In this document: in pieces, positions 24,147 to 31,862 of the stretch | Position numbering within the stretch: position 1 is the first letter of the stretch | How the letters are laid out: each line of letters starts with the position of its first letter | Origin: an uncultured Oscillibacter sp. | Lineage (GTDB): Bacteria > Bacillota > Clostridia > Oscillospirales > Oscillospiraceae | Length of the DNA stretch: 31,969 nucleotides | Direction: 5' to 3' | NCBI GenBank assembly: GCA_910576865.1 | Contig: CAJTKE010000025.1 | Coordinates: 1 to 31,969, forward strand | The notes under the pieces: model-generated | Database searches by the model: none | Seen by the model: only the letters and a program-made list of their open reading frames with translations | What the model was told of the DNA's origin: nothing | Program-made: the position numbers and the translations under genes

Positions 24147-25017
24147 GCCGTCCTCCCTTTCCCGCGGGTCCTCCCCACAGCGCCGCGTAGCCCTCCCCCA
24201 GCGCCGAGGGGGCCAGGGCCGCCGTCAGCCCCGGATACCGGGTCCCGTCGATCTCTGTCCAATCCGTCCGGATGGCCAGCAGCAGCCCCCCCGCCGTCCC
24301 CACGGCGTGGTACGGCGCCAGCCAGGGCCGCAGGGCCGGGGCGGCGGAGCGCAGGGGCTCCAGCAGCTCCTCCGGGGCCTCCAGGCCCCGCCGCCGGAGC
24401 AGCCGGACCACCGACCGCGGCAGCGCCCGGTCCAGGGCCCCCGGAGCTGTCACCAGCACCGCCCGGCCGTCCGGAGACCGGAGGCCGCTGCCCGTGTCCC
24501 GCAGGGCCGTCAGCTCCGCCGTCCGCCCGGCGATGGAGACCCGGACCGGCAGCAGCTCCCCCCGGACCCCGTGGCCCGCCGCCGAGCGGAAGACCAGGGA
24601 GAGGACGGCGTAAGCCGCCGTCCCGCCGACGACCAGGGCCCTGGCGTCCACGTTGGTGTAGAACACGCCTTCCACCACCGGGACCCCGCCCCCGGCCAGA
24701 AGCCCCAGGCCCAGCACACAGCCCGCCATGGCGCAGGAGACAGCGAAGAACAGCAGCAGAAGCCGCAGCAGCTTCTCCTCCCCGCCGTAGGCCATGAGGC
24801 CCAGCAGCACCCCCGCCGCGAGCTTCACCGGCGTCTGGGCCAGGAAGCCCAGCCCCGGCAGGAACACCGCCGCCGCGTAAGCCCCCCCGGCCAGCGCCGC
24901 CAGGGCGTAGCGCCCCCGCCGCAGGGGCAGGCCCGCCAGCCGGGCGGCACAGAGGAGGAGCAGGTAGTCCATCAGGGCGTTCAGGGCGAACACGCTGTCG
25001 ATGTAGATGACCGTCAT
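23971..25017 (-). CDS. spoIIGA: Sigma-E processing peptidase SpoIIGA, C-terminus overlapping sigE by 176 nt
   Basis: SpoIIGA is the septal-membrane aspartic protease that cleaves pro-sigma-E. The N-terminal half is five hydrophobic helices (IYIDSVFALNALMDYLLLL first) and the C-terminal half has the protease motif LRDTGSGL with catalytic Asp near 174, then HAVGTAGG. I start at ATG 25017 (MTVIYIDSV). At 348 residues it is longer than the ~300-residue norm. The family-like part ends around GEGYAALWGG; the remaining ~60 residues are Gly/Ala/Pro/Arg-rich, lie in another frame over sigE and look like read-through after loss of a stop codon. A sequence error near 24170 is possible. Confidence 0.88.
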   Translation of the reverse strand: MTVIYIDSVFALNALMDYLLLLCAARLAGLPLRRGRYALAALAGGAYAAAVFLPGLGFLAQTPVKLAAGVLLGLMAYGGEEKLLRLLLLFFAVSCAMAGCVLGLGLLAGGGVPVVEGVFYTNVDARALVVGGTAAYAVLSLVFRSAAGHGVRGELLPVRVSIAGRTAELTALRDTGSGLRSPDGRAVLVTAPGALDRALPRSVVRLLRRRGLEAPEELLEPLRSAAPALRPWLAPYHAVGTAGGLLLAIRTDWTEIDGTRYPGLTAALAPSALGEGYAALWGGPAGKGGRHGHVQKAAAVADPPGTLAGGGGPLHRGQRHPASAADPGAGGGAAGQPGRARPAGADRT

Positions 25018-25043
25018 GCCGCGCCCCCCTTTTTCCAAGGGAT

Positions 25044-25078
25044 ATTATAGGACACGCGGGGCGGGAAAGCGGTCGCAA
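25044..25078 (-). promoter_or_regulatory. Possible spoIIGA promoter with long Spo0A-type spacer
   Basis: TATAAT (complement of 25044-25049) lies 27 nt upstream of spoIIGA. No -35 exists at 17 bp, but TTGCGA (complement of 25073-25078) sits 23 bp away. The Bacillus spoIIG promoter is known for a 22-bp spacer that needs Spo0A~P. A clear TGTCGAA box was not found, so the match rests on spacing. Confidence 0.45.
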
Positions 25079-25099
25079 TCTGGAGGGGATTTCCCCACG

Positions 25100-25128
25100 A
25101 AAAAAGGCGCCGCTGACGCGGCGCCTTT
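25100..25128 (-). terminator. Terminator of the penicillin-binding protein gene
   Basis: On the minus strand AAAGGCGCCGC-GTCA-GCGGCGCCTTT (25103-25128) forms an 11-bp stem that runs into TTTTTTCG. It lies 18 nt past the stop codon and upstream of the spoIIGA promoter. Confidence 0.9.
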
Positions 25129-25145
25129 CCGGCGTTGATTCGGTT

Positions 25146-27863
25146 TCACATCGCGATGCCCCAGAGGTCCTCAAAGAGGCCCCCGCCGGGGTTCGGGTCC
25201 GGCTCCTCCGGTTCGGAGGGAGTCACCGGAGCCGGGTCGGGCTCCGGGTCCGGCGTCGGATTCGGCGTCGGCGTGCTGGGCTTGGGAGAGGGGCCGTAGC
25301 CCTCGTGGCTCTCGTTTGAATCGGGGACATAGGGCTCGCCCGGCGTGGTAGTGGTTCCGCCGCCCGGGTTGTTGGGATCCACGGGGTTCAGCGGGTCCAC
25401 CGGGTCCACCGGGGGCAGGCCGTTGTGGGCGGGACAGCCGCCGATGGGATTCGTCTCCGAGACCTCGGTGAGCTTCTCCAGATTGCTGATGAGACAGGCG
25501 TCGTCCTCCGCCTTGATGCTGGGGCCGTAGTCCTCCCGGACGTAGTCCAGGTAGGCCCGCTCCTCCACCACCTCCAGGGGACAGGACTCCGTGGCCAGAC
25601 AGTGGCCCTCGGTGCAGTAGGACACCACCTTGTGCATGGTGCACTCCTCCGTGGGCCCGGTGCCCGCCGCCGCCTCAAAGGAGCCGATCCGGCCTCCCCG
25701 GGGGTCCGCCCGGCAGGCGTCCGTGGGCTTCATGCCGCTGTCCAGGCAGACCTCGATTCTGGTCAGCCCCGTGGCGGGCTTGTTTCCGAAGTCCTTGTCC
25801 GGCAGGTCGTCGTGGAGGGGCTGCATGACCTTCTTCCACATGGTGATGGCCGGGTTCCCGTTGTAGCTGATGCGCTCCGGGTCCTCATAGCCCGTCCAGA
25901 CCGCCGCCACGTAGTAGGGGGTGAAGCCCACGAAGTAGCGGTCCTTGTTGTCGTTGGTGGTTCCGGTTTTTCCGGCGATGTGCATGCCGCCGAATTTCGC
26001 CGATCCGCCCGTTCCGGCGGCCACGGCGTTTTTCAGCATCTCCGTCATCAGGTAGGCCGTGGTGTCCTTCATGGCCACGTGGCTCTCGCTCTCGTTTTCC
26101 AGCACCGTGACCTCCTGGCCGGTGGTCTTGTCCACCTGGGTGACCCGGACGTAGGTCCGGGGCTCGTTGTACACGCCGTTATTGACAAAGCAGGCGTAGG
26201 CCGCCGCCATTTCCACGGTGTTCAGTCCCCGGGTCAATCCGCCCATGCCCAGGGCGCCCACCACCATGTCGTCCGCCACCAGCCCCAGATTCAGGTTCTC
26301 CGTGGCGAAGCGGTAGGCCTCCTCCACCCCCACGGACTGGAGGGCCTGGACGGCGATGGTGTTGATGGATCTCTGCACGCCGGTTTTCACCGTGGTGAAG
26401 CCGGTGTAGGTGTTGGGGGAGTTTTTGGGCCAGGGGGTCCCGTTGAGCTCCTGGACCGGGTAGTTGTCAAAGACGCTTCCCTGGGTGATGACTCCCGCGT
26501 CCAGGGCCGGGGCGTAGGCCGTCAGAGGCTTCATGGAGGAGCCCACCTGCCGCTTGGCCGTTGCGCAGTTCCAGCCCAAATTCTCCTGCTTCTCCCCCAC
26601 CTTGCCCACCATGGCCACGATGTCCGCCGTGTAGGGGTCAATGATGGTGATGGCCGACTGGAGGAGCTGTCCGTTCCGGGAGGTCACATCCAGGTTGCTC
26701 CGGTCCTCGTAGACGCTCTCCGCCAGCTCCTGGATCTTCGGGTCCAGGGTGGTGTAGATGCGGTAGCCGCTGTTGTAGAGGCGGGTATAGGCCTCCTTCT
26801 CCGTGAAGCCGTACTCGTCCTGAAGGTCCTGACTCACATCCCGGAGCACCTGGTCCACGAACCAGGAGTTGATCTCGATTTTTCCCGTGGCCTTCTCCAC
26901 GATCTCATCGGCGGAGGTGGACCCGTCGGCAAAGTGGAGGACCTCCGCCTTGGCGGCGTCCCGCTGGGCCTCCGTGATGAAGGGCAGGCCCGTGTCGGGA
27001 TTGATGACCTCCGCCATTTTGTTCAGGATGACCTCCTGCCGTCCCTTGTTCAGCTCCCGGGGGGTGACCTTGGTGCCGTCTTTCCGGGTGTAGGTGACGT
27101 CGTACATGGGGCCGTAGAGGGAGGGGTTGTTTGTGATGGCGATGATACAGGCGCTTTCCGCCAGACTCAGGTCCTTGGCGTCCTTGCCGAAGTAGAACTG
27201 GGCCGCTGTCTGCACGCCACCGCAGTTCTGTCCCAGAAAGATGGTGTTCAGGTACAGCTCCAGAATATACTTCTTGCCGTAGTTCTTCTCAAACTCCAGA
27301 GCCCGGAAGATTTCCCGGACCTTCCGGTTGACATAGGGCCTGTCGTCGCCGGTCATGTTTTTCAGCACCTGCTGGGTGAGGGTGGACCCGCCGTAGCTGC
27401 CGTCCCCGGTGAAGAGCTCCAGCACGGCGCCGGCGGTGCGCTTCCAGTCCACGCCCTGGTGCTGGAAGAACCGCTCGTCCTCAATGGCCACGGCGGCCTG
27501 CCACAGGTAGGGGGATATTTCGTCGAAGCCCACCAGAATGCGGTTTTCCGCGCCGTGGACGTTCTGGAACTCCTTCCAGGCCCCCGTCTCCTTGTCCTGG
27601 TAGTAGATGAAGGAGCTGAGGCTCATGGTGTAGTCCTCGGCCCGAACCTCCACGTTGGGGACCACCACGGTCTCGATATACTCCTTGAAAAAGTGCAGGC
27701 CGATCAGCGCCGTGCAGACCCCGACCAGCAGGACCGTCCACAGCGTGATGAAGATCCATTTGAAAATGCCCAGGACAATGCCAAGAGCCGTTCTTCTCGG
27801 TTTCCGCCGCCGGGCCTGGGGCCGGGGAGGCGGCGCCGCTTCTCTTCTTCCGTGCTGCTCCAA
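25146..27863 (-). CDS. Class A penicillin-binding protein (PBP1A family)
   Basis: This bifunctional enzyme polymerises glycan strands and crosslinks peptides in the cell wall. The 905-residue protein has a basic cytoplasmic tail, one transmembrane helix (~30-55, IFKWIFITLWTVLLVGVC), a GT51 domain (EDERFFQHQGVDW, GGSTLTQQVLKN near 158) and a transpeptidase domain with SSMKP (near 441), SIN and KTGTT (near 631). After ~700 comes a Cys-containing stretch and a Pro/Thr/Glu-rich tail ending FEDLWGIAM. I choose a TTG start at 27863 because AAAGGAGG lies 11 nt upstream; the GTG at 27896 precedes that ribosome-binding site. Confidence 0.95.
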   Translation of the reverse strand: MEQHGRREAAPPPRPQARRRKPRRTALGIVLGIFKWIFITLWTVLLVGVCTALIGLHFFKEYIETVVVPNVEVRAEDYTMSLSSFIYYQDKETGAWKEFQNVHGAENRILVGFDEISPYLWQAAVAIEDERFFQHQGVDWKRTAGAVLELFTGDGSYGGSTLTQQVLKNMTGDDRPYVNRKVREIFRALEFEKNYGKKYILELYLNTIFLGQNCGGVQTAAQFYFGKDAKDLSLAESACIIAITNNPSLYGPMYDVTYTRKDGTKVTPRELNKGRQEVILNKMAEVINPDTGLPFITEAQRDAAKAEVLHFADGSTSADEIVEKATGKIEINSWFVDQVLRDVSQDLQDEYGFTEKEAYTRLYNSGYRIYTTLDPKIQELAESVYEDRSNLDVTSRNGQLLQSAITIIDPYTADIVAMVGKVGEKQENLGWNCATAKRQVGSSMKPLTAYAPALDAGVITQGSVFDNYPVQELNGTPWPKNSPNTYTGFTTVKTGVQRSINTIAVQALQSVGVEEAYRFATENLNLGLVADDMVVGALGMGGLTRGLNTVEMAAAYACFVNNGVYNEPRTYVRVTQVDKTTGQEVTVLENESESHVAMKDTTAYLMTEMLKNAVAAGTGGSAKFGGMHIAGKTGTTNDNKDRYFVGFTPYYVAAVWTGYEDPERISYNGNPAITMWKKVMQPLHDDLPDKDFGNKPATGLTRIEVCLDSGMKPTDACRADPRGGRIGSFEAAAGTGPTEECTMHKVVSYCTEGHCLATESCPLEVVEERAYLDYVREDYGPSIKAEDDACLISNLEKLTEVSETNPIGGCPAHNGLPPVDPVDPLNPVDPNNPGGGTTTTPGEPYVPDSNESHEGYGPSPKPSTPTPNPTPDPEPDPAPVTPSEPEEPDPNPGGGLFEDLWGIAM

Positions 27864-27894
27864 AGTAACGAATACCTCCTTTACCGCAAGGGGC

Positions 27895-27927
27895 ACAGGG
27901 CCTTTCGGATACGCGGAAAGACCCTGT
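27895..27927. other. Hairpin at the 5' end of the PBP transcript
   Basis: ACAGGGCCTTTC (27895-27906) pairs with GAAAGACCCTGT (27916-27927), one wobble, 9-nt loop. On plus it is followed by TTTTTTATTG and resembles a terminator, though no plus gene precedes it. On minus it would be the first structure of the PBP mRNA. It may shield the PBP promoter from opposing transcription or stabilise the mRNA. Confidence 0.55.
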
Positions 27928-27932
27928 TTTTT

Positions 27933-27961
27933 ATTGTACCATCCCTTGTCAACATTGAAAA
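27933..27961 (-). promoter_or_regulatory. Probable promoter of the PBP gene
   Basis: TACAAT (complement of 27933-27938) with TTTTCA (complement of 27956-27961) at 17-bp spacing. A perfect TTGACA also lies at the complement of 27947-27952 but has no -10 at a usable distance. Confidence 0.55.
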
Positions 27962-28071
27962 TGTCATATTTAGCCGAAAAAAAGTTTCCGTATCACATGG
28001 TTTTATGGATTTTGGGCAGACTAACCTCACCCGCCGCTGTCAACTTTTTGCGTTTTTCACAAATTCACCTC

Positions 28072-28100
28072 TTGCAATCGGCGGCGTTTGCGTGTAAAAT
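28072..28100 (+). promoter_or_regulatory. Promoter of the DUF1292 gene
   Basis: TTGCAA (28072-28077) and TAAAAT (28095-28100) are 17 bp apart, 28 nt upstream of the start codon. Confidence 0.75.
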
Positions 28101-28128
28101 AGAGACGAAGCCGGAAAGGAGGCCCTTT

Positions 28129-28410
28129 ATGAGCGAAGATTTTGGCCCCACCTTCCTGACCGTCACCGACGAGGACGGCAAAGAGCTGGTCCTGGAGTTC
28201 ATGGACGCCCTGGAGTACAACGGGCAGCTCTATCAGGCCTTTTTCCCCGCCGAGGCCGAAGGGGAGGAGGAGGACCCGGACGCCGGGCTGGTGATCCTGA
28301 AGGTCCTTCACGAGGACGGCGAGGACATCCTCTCCACCCTGGACTCCGACGAGGAGCTGGAGGCGGTGTACAACCTCTTCATGGAGTCCCTGTTTGACGG
28401 GGAGGAGTAA
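28129..28410 (+). CDS. DUF1292 domain protein
   Basis: The 93-residue acidic protein matches the DUF1292 pattern: FLTVTDEDGKELVLEFMDALEYNGQLYQAFFPAE, a Glu/Asp-rich loop (EGEEEDPDAG), LVILKVLHEDGED, and DSDEELEAVYNLFME near the end. The family (YrzB-type) is widespread in Firmicutes, often near yrvK/ruvX-type genes, and its function is unknown. The ATG at 28129 follows AAAGGAGG by 8 nt; the frame is open further upstream but overlaps the promoter. It is monocistronic here, with the structured RNA downstream. Confidence 0.9.
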   Translation: MSEDFGPTFLTVTDEDGKELVLEFMDALEYNGQLYQAFFPAEAEGEEEDPDAGLVILKVLHEDGEDILSTLDSDEELEAVYNLFMESLFDGEE

Positions 28411-28429
28411 ACGCGCGTACGGCGTACAA

Positions 28430-28639
28430 AATAGAATGGTACCCTGCGGGGTGCGTGATAGATCTTTTTTTAACCCACATTTCGTTATAAGGGACGCTGG
28501 ATCAGCCCGTGGTTCGCAGGCCTCCCGGCTGCCGTTCGCGGCTGGATGTTGGAAGCGGTAAAGCGCGCTGGAGGCGACCCACCTGTCCTAGAAGGTGCAG
28601 GTTATAACGGGGTCTACACGGCTCTCGCGGGGTACTATT
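28430..28639 (+). ncRNA. Structured noncoding RNA candidate (~210 nt), family unresolved
   Basis: Nested long-range pairings define one RNA: AATAG (28430-28434) with CTATT (28635-28639), TACCCTGCG (28440-28448) with CGCGGGGTA (28626-28634), TAGATC (28459-28464) with GGTCTA (28611-28616), and CGTTATA (28483-28489) with TATAACG (28603-28609). Inside are a UUCG-capped stem GCCG-TTCG-CGGC, a CACCT...AGGTG hairpin and tRNA-like GTGGTTCGCAGG. A 5' single-stranded T-rich stretch (TTTTTTTAACCCACA) sits in the closing stem. No ORF or known riboswitch core is seen. The size fits a raiA-type RNA or 6S RNA; I cannot decide between them from the sequence, and the asymmetric internal loop is not typical of 6S. 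Confidence 0.6.
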
Positions 28640-28799
28640 ATGCCCCGATGGCCCGCCCCTCCCGGCTTTCAGGGAATTTTCAGGCGGACGGGCTATCATC
28701 ACGCTGTCGGTTTGAGCGTTATTTTAGCGGACCCGCCCCGGGAATTGATGAAAAAACCGTGAACTCTGCTGATTCTTTCCCGGGAAACGGATTTTAGGC
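28640..28799 (+). other. Intergenic segment with two inverted repeats
   Basis: No gene is evident. GATGGCCCG (28647-28655) pairs with CGGGCTATC (28689-28697, one wobble), and CCCGGGAA (28737-28744) with TTCCCGGG (28777-28784). Neither is followed by a T-run, so they are not clear terminators. They may be processing signals of the upstream RNA or part of a longer leader. Confidence 0.4.
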
Positions 28800-28828
28800 T
28801 TGCACATTCGCCCGTCTTCCGCTATAAT
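28800..28828 (+). promoter_or_regulatory. Promoter of the prolyl isomerase gene
   Basis: TTGCAC (28800-28805) and TATAAT (28823-28828) are 17 bp apart, giving a leader of about 55 nt. Confidence 0.8.
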
Positions 28829-28890
28829 AGGCAAGTGCGTAAAAAACTGATTCCCATTGTAACTGAAAACTTGAGAGGACTGAAACACAA

Positions 28891-30501
28891 ATGAGCGCAT
28901 CGAGAGAAAAGCAAAACCGTCAGGCCGCCGCAGGCCAGACCGACCCCAAGACCGCCCGGCAGGCCCAGCAGCGGAAGGAGGAGAAGCGGAGCAACCTCCT
29001 CTACGGCGTCATCGCCGCGGCGGTGCTCATCGCGGTGATCGTCTCCTTCGTCTGGCGCAGCGACTTCATCCCCAAGATGACCACAGCCGCCACCATTGAC
29101 GGAGAATCCTACACCGCCACCGAGGTAACCTATTATTACCGCACGGCTTACAGCAACTTCCTCAATCAGTATTCCTACTTTACCAGCTACCTGGGCCTGA
29201 ACACCAACGCCACGCTCCAGAGTCAGGCCATCAGCGACACCGCCGCCGCCATGCTGGGCATTGAGCTGCCCGAGCAGACGGAAACCGCGGACGATCCCGA
29301 CCGGGATCCTCTGATGCCCACGGGCATGACCTGGCACGACTACTTCCTGGATCAGGCCCTGGAGAACATGAGCGTCATCCAGGCCGCCCTGAAAGCCGCT
29401 GAGGCCGAGGGCTTCCAGTATCCCGCCAGCGTCCAGGTCCAGTATGACGACAACATGGCTTCCCTGAAGTCCGCGGCCGCGGCCGGCGGAATCTCCGTCA
29501 GCCAGTACCTGAAGGCCAACTTCGGCGCGGGCCTCTCCGAGAAGGTCTACGGCGAGCAGCTGATGCGGGTCCTCCGCTACAGCGCCTATGCCGACGCCTG
29601 GCAGAACAGCCTGAGCTTCTCCGACAGCGAGCTGGAGGAAACCTACAGCGCCGACCCCAACGCGTATGACCACGTGTCCTACGAGGTCGTGTCCTTCTCC
29701 GGCGCGGCGGAAAGCACCACGGACGAAGAGGGCAACACCGTGGAGCCCACCGAGGAGGAGTCCGCCGCGGCTCTGGAGGCCGCGCAGGAGGCCGCCAAGA
29801 CGGTCCTGGACGGCTTCAAGGCCGGCGGGGACCTGGAGGATCTGGCCGCTGAAAACGACGGAACCTACAACAAAAATGAAAGCGGAAACTACAGCGCCGG
29901 AAGCGTCACGAGCGAGTGGCTGTACGACAGCGCCCGGAAATCCGGCGACGCCGACACCCTGGAGGACGGCACCGTCCTGTACGTGGTGGTCTTCCACGAC
30001 CGCTTCCGGGACGAGAATCCCACCATCGACATCCGCCATATCCTGGTGCCCCTGGCCTCCGGCTCCATCGCCGAGGGCGAGGAGGGCTACGAGGACGAGC
30101 AGGCCCGGCTGAAGGCCGACGCCCATGCCAAGGCTGAGGAGCTGCTGGCCCAGTGGCAGTCCGGCGAGGCCACCGAGGACTCCTTCGCCGCCCTGGCCAT
30201 GAAGGAATCCGCCGACGGCTCCAAGTACGACGGCGGCCTGTACACCGAGGTTTATCAGGGCCAGATGGTGACGGAGTTCAATGACTGGTGCTTTGACTCC
30301 ACCCGCCAGCCCGGGGACACCGCTGTGGTGGATACCCAGTACGGTTCCCACGTCATGTACTTCTCCGGCGTGAACATGGACCGCTGGCAGTCTCAGGCCG
30401 CCTCCAATCTGCGGAGCGAGGCCTACGCCGCCTGGGAGGAGGACCTGACGGCGAACCTCACCATCCAGCGCAACGAGTCCGGCTTGAAGAAGATCGGCTG
30501 A
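28891..30501 (+). CDS. Membrane-anchored parvulin-type peptidyl-prolyl isomerase (SurA/PrsA-like)
   Basis: The 536-residue protein has a long charged cytoplasmic start (1-35), a single transmembrane anchor (36-57, LLYGVIAAAVLIAVIVSFVW), and a large extracytoplasmic part. An N-terminal SurA-like helical region (~65-230) includes YYYRTAYSNFLNQY and SQYLKANFGAG. The parvulin domain (~378-500) starts at TIDIRHILVPLA (His383) and contains FAALAMKESADGSKYDGGLY and the DTQYGSHVMYFSG ending. Such proteins help fold secreted proteins at the cell surface. There is no lipobox, unlike PrsA. A Glu/Ala-rich acidic insert (~275-310) separates the domains. A strong terminator follows. Confidence 0.88.
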   Translation: MSASREKQNRQAAAGQTDPKTARQAQQRKEEKRSNLLYGVIAAAVLIAVIVSFVWRSDFIPKMTTAATIDGESYTATEVTYYYRTAYSNFLNQYSYFTSYLGLNTNATLQSQAISDTAAAMLGIELPEQTETADDPDRDPLMPTGMTWHDYFLDQALENMSVIQAALKAAEAEGFQYPASVQVQYDDNMASLKSAAAAGGISVSQYLKANFGAGLSEKVYGEQLMRVLRYSAYADAWQNSLSFSDSELEETYSADPNAYDHVSYEVVSFSGAAESTTDEEGNTVEPTEEESAAALEAAQEAAKTVLDGFKAGGDLEDLAAENDGTYNKNESGNYSAGSVTSEWLYDSARKSGDADTLEDGTVLYVVVFHDRFRDENPTIDIRHILVPLASGSIAEGEEGYEDEQARLKADAHAKAEELLAQWQSGEATEDSFAALAMKESADGSKYDGGLYTEVYQGQMVTEFNDWCFDSTRQPGDTAVVDTQYGSHVMYFSGVNMDRWQSQAASNLRSEAYAAWEEDLTANLTIQRNESGLKKIG

Positions 30502-30513
30502 GAAAAAACGCTC

Positions 30514-30544
30514 AAAGGGGGCCGGCTGGCGCCGGCCCCCTTTT
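30514..30544 (+). terminator. Terminator of the prolyl isomerase gene
   Basis: GGGGGCCGGC (30517-30526) pairs perfectly with GCCGGCCCCC (30531-30540), then TTTTCTCC. AAA precedes the stem. Confidence 0.93.
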
Positions 30545-30590
30545 CTCCCCGGATACATCAAGGCTTTAAACAAAGAAAGAAGGAACATAT

Positions 30591-31286
30591 ATGCTGGTTG
30601 GCACACTGGTCAACACGGCCTCGGTCATCGCCGGTTCCCTGATCGGCCTGCTGCTGGGCAATATCCTGCCGGAGCGGCTGCGGGACACGGTGATGAAGGG
30701 CCTGGGGCTGTGTACCCTGTTTGTGGGCATCGACGGGATGCTGGGGGGCAGCAACTCCCTGATCGCCATCATCTCCGTGGCCGTAGGGGCCGTCATCGGG
30801 GAACTCTGTGATCTGGACGGCCACCTGAACCGCTTTGCGGAGGGCCTGGAGCGGAAGTTCAGGAAGGGCCGGGAAGGAGGAGGCCCCTCCCTGGCGGAGG
30901 GCTTTGTGACAGCCTCCCTGGTCTTCTGTGTGGGGGCCATGACCATCGTGGGGGCCCTGAATGACGGCCTCACAGGGAACCACGAGATGCTGTTCACCAA
31001 GGCCACGCTGGACTTCGTCTCCTCCATCATTTTCGCCTCCTCCCTGGGCCTGGGCGTGATGCTGTCGGCGGCGGCTGTCTTCACTATTGAGGGCGGCATC
31101 GCGTGCCTCGCCAGTCTGGTGGCTCCCATTTTGCAGCAGAATCCCAACACGGTCCCGGAGATGACAGTCGTGGGGTCCATACTCATCGTGGGAATCAGCC
31201 TGAACCTGCTGGGCGTCACGAAGCTGAAGGTCATGAACTATGTCCCGGCTATTTTTCTGCCTATTCTGCTCTGTTACTTCATGTGA
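30591..31286 (+). CDS. DUF554 family membrane protein
   Basis: The 231-residue protein is the usual DUF554 (YdfK-type) length and starts with the family's LVGTLVNTASVIAGSLIGLLLG. Later motifs are GLGLCTLFVGIDGML, FVTASLVFCVGAMTIVGALNDG, LFTKATLDFVSSIIFASSLGLGV and NLLGVTKLKVMNYVPAIFLPI. About six or seven transmembrane helices are visible. The family is thought to be a transporter but its substrate is unknown to me. GAAGGAA lies 6-7 nt before the ATG. No separate promoter is clear in the 90-nt gap, although a terminator precedes it. Confidence 0.92.
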   Translation: MLVGTLVNTASVIAGSLIGLLLGNILPERLRDTVMKGLGLCTLFVGIDGMLGGSNSLIAIISVAVGAVIGELCDLDGHLNRFAEGLERKFRKGREGGGPSLAEGFVTASLVFCVGAMTIVGALNDGLTGNHEMLFTKATLDFVSSIIFASSLGLGVMLSAAAVFTIEGGIACLASLVAPILQQNPNTVPEMTVVGSILIVGISLNLLGVTKLKVMNYVPAIFLPILLCYFM

Positions 31287-31301
31287 TTTCAAGCCTGTCG
31301 A

Positions 31302-31336
31302 AAAGCGCCCCCCTGCTGGTAGCAAGGGGGCGCTTT
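31302..31336 (+). terminator. Terminator of the DUF554 gene
   Basis: AAAGCGCCCCC (31302-31312) pairs with GGGGGCGCTTT (31326-31336) around a 13-nt loop. The T-run is short (CTTTCC), so it may be only partly efficient. Confidence 0.8.
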
Positions 31337-31350
31337 CCTGTTGAGAAATA

Positions 31351-31379
31351 TTGTCATGCACCCCTAGCCATGGTAGAAT
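31351..31379 (+). promoter_or_regulatory. Promoter of the small membrane-anchored protein gene
   Basis: TTGTCA (31351-31356) and TAGAAT (31374-31379) are 17 bp apart, about 27 nt upstream of the ribosome-binding site. Confidence 0.65.
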
Positions 31380-31412
31380 AGGGGAGAACTCTTGACACTG
31401 GAGGAATACACA

Positions 31413-31808
31413 ATGCCCATATACCTGATCCTGATTCTATCAGCACCGCTCACAGGCACCTTGTTCTATCTGCTGTACCGCCAGGGCTTTGCGGTAACCA
31501 AGTGCGTCGCCGCCGTCCTGTTTGTCTTCCGGCCCGGAAAACAGTCTGACCGTGTTTCTCTGGACTCCTGCACCGGCTGGGTCCGGCATGCGGGCCGCTT
31601 CCGGCAGAGCGGGACATACGAGTCTTGCCTGGACTGCCAGCTTTCAAAAGGAGGCGCGGAGCTGATCCTGCTGGATCGTCAAAAGCGGGAGCTGCTGCGG
31701 CTGAATCAGGGTAAAGCCACAGGAGAAATCAAATTGGAGAAAAGCGCCCGGTATTATCTGCGCTGGGAGTTCAAAAACGCCACGGGCAGGTGTGAACTGC
31801 GCTGGTAA
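31413..31808 (+). CDS. Small membrane-anchored protein of unknown function
   Basis: The 131-residue protein begins MPIYLILILSAPLTG and has one hydrophobic N-terminal helix (about 2-22, possibly extending to 40 through KCVAAVLFVF), then a soluble, basic C-terminal domain with two close cysteines (YESCLDCQLS) and a final YYLRWEFKNATGRCELRW. The ATG at 31413 is chosen because GGAGGA lies 7 nt upstream; an in-frame TTG at 31392 would overlap that site. I do not recognise a family. It lies between a terminator and the tail of an rRNA operon running the other way. Confidence 0.7.
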   Translation: MPIYLILILSAPLTGTLFYLLYRQGFAVTKCVAAVLFVFRPGKQSDRVSLDSCTGWVRHAGRFRQSGTYESCLDCQLSKGGAELILLDRQKRELLRLNQGKATGEIKLEKSARYYLRWEFKNATGRCELRW

Positions 31809-31832
31809 AGGTTTCATTGCGGGACAGCAAAA

Positions 31833-31860
31833 AAGACAGGCTACCGAAGTAGCCTGTCTT
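31833..31860. terminator. Bidirectional terminator between the small protein gene and the rRNA operon
   Basis: AAGACAGGCTA (31833-31843) pairs with TAGCCTGTCTT (31850-31860). On minus, immediately after 5S rRNA, it runs into TTTTTTG, making it the rRNA operon terminator; on plus it ends the 131-residue protein gene. Confidence 0.9.
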
Positions 31861-31862
31861 GT

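Noticed and set aside
25200..25420. Pro/Thr/Asp-rich repetitive DNA at the PBP C-terminus as a tandem repeat or mobile element
   Set aside because: It encodes an irregular extracellular tail in frame, with no exact repeat units and no flanking repeats.
28430..28639. SRP RNA, tmRNA or RNase P RNA as identity of the structured RNA
   Set aside because: The SRP GGAA-loop motif, the tmRNA tag frame and T-arm, and RNase P core motifs were looked for and not found.
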